Part shown: in pieces, positions 21,882-22,847 of the stretch | Layout of the letters: every line of letters begins with the position of its first letter | Numbering within the stretch: the first letter of the stretch is position 1 | Program-made: the position numbers and the translations under genes | Notes under the pieces: generated by a model | What the model was told of the DNA's origin: nothing | The model's database searches: none | The model's input: only the letters and a program-made list of their open reading frames with translations | Assembly: GCA_028280675.1 (NCBI GenBank) | Contig: JANQLI010000384.1 | Location: 1 to 22,847, forward strand | From: Alphaproteobacteria bacterium | GTDB lineage: Bacteria > Pseudomonadota > Alphaproteobacteria > SMXP01 | Direction: 5' to 3' | DNA length: 22,847 nucleotides

Positions 21882-22795
21882 GCGCGCCGTCGCCACTCGC
21901 TTAAAGCGACACCACCCAATATCAACGTCATGCCTATGAAGACGGTTGGCGTGATCATTTCATCGAACAGCGCCACTCCCAACATCACTGCCCAGAGCGG
22001 CAAGATGTAATTCGCCATTGCGACAAAGGTTGCGCCCGCGCGTCCCGTGATCACAAAGAAGACGATATTGCCAATGCCTGTGGAAAACACGCCTAACAAT
22101 ACAAGACAGAGTAAGGCTGTGGGGGATGGCAGCGCCATCTCCCAAGGTTGTTCAAAAAGGATGGCTAGTGGTGTTAACGCAACAGCCGCAATGACTGTGA
22201 TCAATGTCCCCGTGACATTCGGATCTGTCGGCGGCGCAAGCCGGGCCGACACAATACTGGCGCCGTAACAGATCGCCGCGATCATCAAGGCTATCATGTG
22301 CCAAAAGGACTCATCCATATTAATCCCGCCCAGCGTTTGCGGTCCAAGCAACACACACACGCCGATAAAGCCTGTTACAAATCCGATGGCTTTCACTGTG
22401 GTCATACGTTCTGCGGGAACGTATCGATGCGCCAATAAAAGTGTCGTGAGTGGGGCAGAGGCAATAATGATGGAGGCGAGGCCGCTATCGACTTTGGTTT
22501 GCGCCCACATGATCAACACAAAAGGAATCGCATTGCCAAGGAGCGCAATCATGATCATGGCGCGCCATAATTTGGCGGTGTCGCTGTCACCCTTAAGGGT
22601 GATGCGCGGAAACGTTTGCCCTTGTATCCGCATATAGGGATATAAAATCCCGCACGCAATAATAAGACGGGCTGCGACGGCTGTAAGGGGTGTGATCTCG
22701 AGTGTGACCACCCGAATCAGCGCAAAGGCTGATCCCCACATGACGACGAGGGACGCGAGCAAAAGCCAATCAGTTGCGGTGCGTTGTCCCGGCAT
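21878..22795 (-). CDS. EamA/DMT-superfamily membrane transporter
   Basis: This 305-residue protein is strongly hydrophobic, with about ten membrane helices in two EamA repeats (first repeat from LLLASLVVMWGSAFALIRV to about residue 140, second from about 155). The N-terminal WGSAFALIRV and central GFVTGFIGVCVLLGP are typical of the drug/metabolite transporter superfamily. Members export amino acids, nucleobases or drugs; the substrate cannot be read from sequence. A good ribosome site (AAGGAG, minus strand just beyond 22800) supports the ATG at 22795. It converges with thiD and the two stop codons share TTAA at 21878-21881, so there is no room for a terminator between them. It looks like a free-standing gene with its promoter at or beyond the window edge. 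Confidence 0.93.
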   Translation of the reverse strand: MPGQRTATDWLLLASLVVMWGSAFALIRVVTLEITPLTAVAARLIIACGILYPYMRIQGQTFPRITLKGDSDTAKLWRAMIMIALLGNAIPFVLIMWAQTKVDSGLASIIIASAPLTTLLLAHRYVPAERMTTVKAIGFVTGFIGVCVLLGPQTLGGINMDESFWHMIALMIAAICYGASIVSARLAPPTDPNVTGTLITVIAAVALTPLAILFEQPWEMALPSPTALLCLVLLGVFSTGIGNIVFFVITGRAGATFVAMANYILPLWAVMLGVALFDEMITPTVFIGMTLILGGVALSEWRRRA

Positions 22796-22847
22796 CCGTC
22801 GCTCCTTGTGAAAACGTATCGCGGGCTTTTAGAGGGTTTGGAGAAGA

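Noticed and set aside
1..22847. Search for mobile elements, CRISPR arrays, tRNA genes, toxin-antitoxin or defence systems
   Set aside because: Nothing of the kind is visible. Almost every base is assigned to housekeeping genes in a conserved order, so I do not claim a novel system here.

Overview
This is an ordinary core-chromosome segment of a Gram-negative bacterium, almost certainly an alphaproteobacterium. Three things point there: the order ruvC-ruvA-ruvB-ybgC-tolQ-tolR-tolA-tolB-pal-cpoB-tilS-ftsH-folP-glmM, a DUF4164-like gene directly before zapA with a 6S RNA between zapA and fau, and a dihydropteroate synthase with a long N-terminal extension. Order and family cannot be fixed from the sequence alone; a Rhodospirillales-like lineage is a guess. 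I see no transposase, integrase, phage gene, tRNA or CRISPR array, and no obvious break in base composition.

Layout. 1-2394 (minus strand): carbon metabolism, transketolase (tkt) followed by the 5' part of glyceraldehyde-3-phosphate dehydrogenase (gap), which runs off the window. 2395-2731: divergent promoter region. 2732-5067 (plus): a small coiled-coil protein and the FtsZ-ring factor ZapA, then 6S RNA, 5-formyl-THF cyclo-ligase (fau) and a YmdB-type metallophosphoesterase with a TTG start. 5084-5368 (minus): a small unrecognised gene convergent with ymdB. 5369-5649: AT-rich regulatory-looking region with several hairpins and palindromes. 5650-9164 (plus): yebC, then ruvC, ruvA, ruvB and ybgC joined by 4-base overlaps or directly abutting; this group resolves Holliday junctions, with the Tol-associated thioesterase at its end. 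9165-9477: leader region.

9478-14900 (plus): complete Tol-Pal envelope system. TolQ and TolR form the proton-driven inner-membrane motor, TolA spans the periplasm through an acidic Pro/Glu linker, TolB and the lipoprotein Pal sit at the outer-membrane/peptidoglycan side, and CpoB links Tol to cell-wall synthesis. A strong intrinsic terminator follows pal, so cpoB appears to start a new unit that continues into tilS (tRNA-Ile lysidine synthetase). ftsH (membrane AAA+ protease) follows and ends in a textbook terminator at 18480-18505. 18547-21881 (plus): folP, glmM and thiD, covering folate, UDP-GlcNAc precursor and thiamine synthesis. A DMT/EamA exporter gene on the minus strand (21878-22795) converges on thiD so tightly that one TTAA supplies both stop codons.

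I found no convincing undescribed multi-gene system. The points most worth a second look are small: the orphan gene convergent with ymdB and the terminator-like hairpin beyond it, a 21-codon open frame that ends exactly at the first possible tolB start, a 15-bp tandem repeat between 6S RNA and fau, inverted repeats upstream of ftsH and cpoB, and the acidic linker of TolA.
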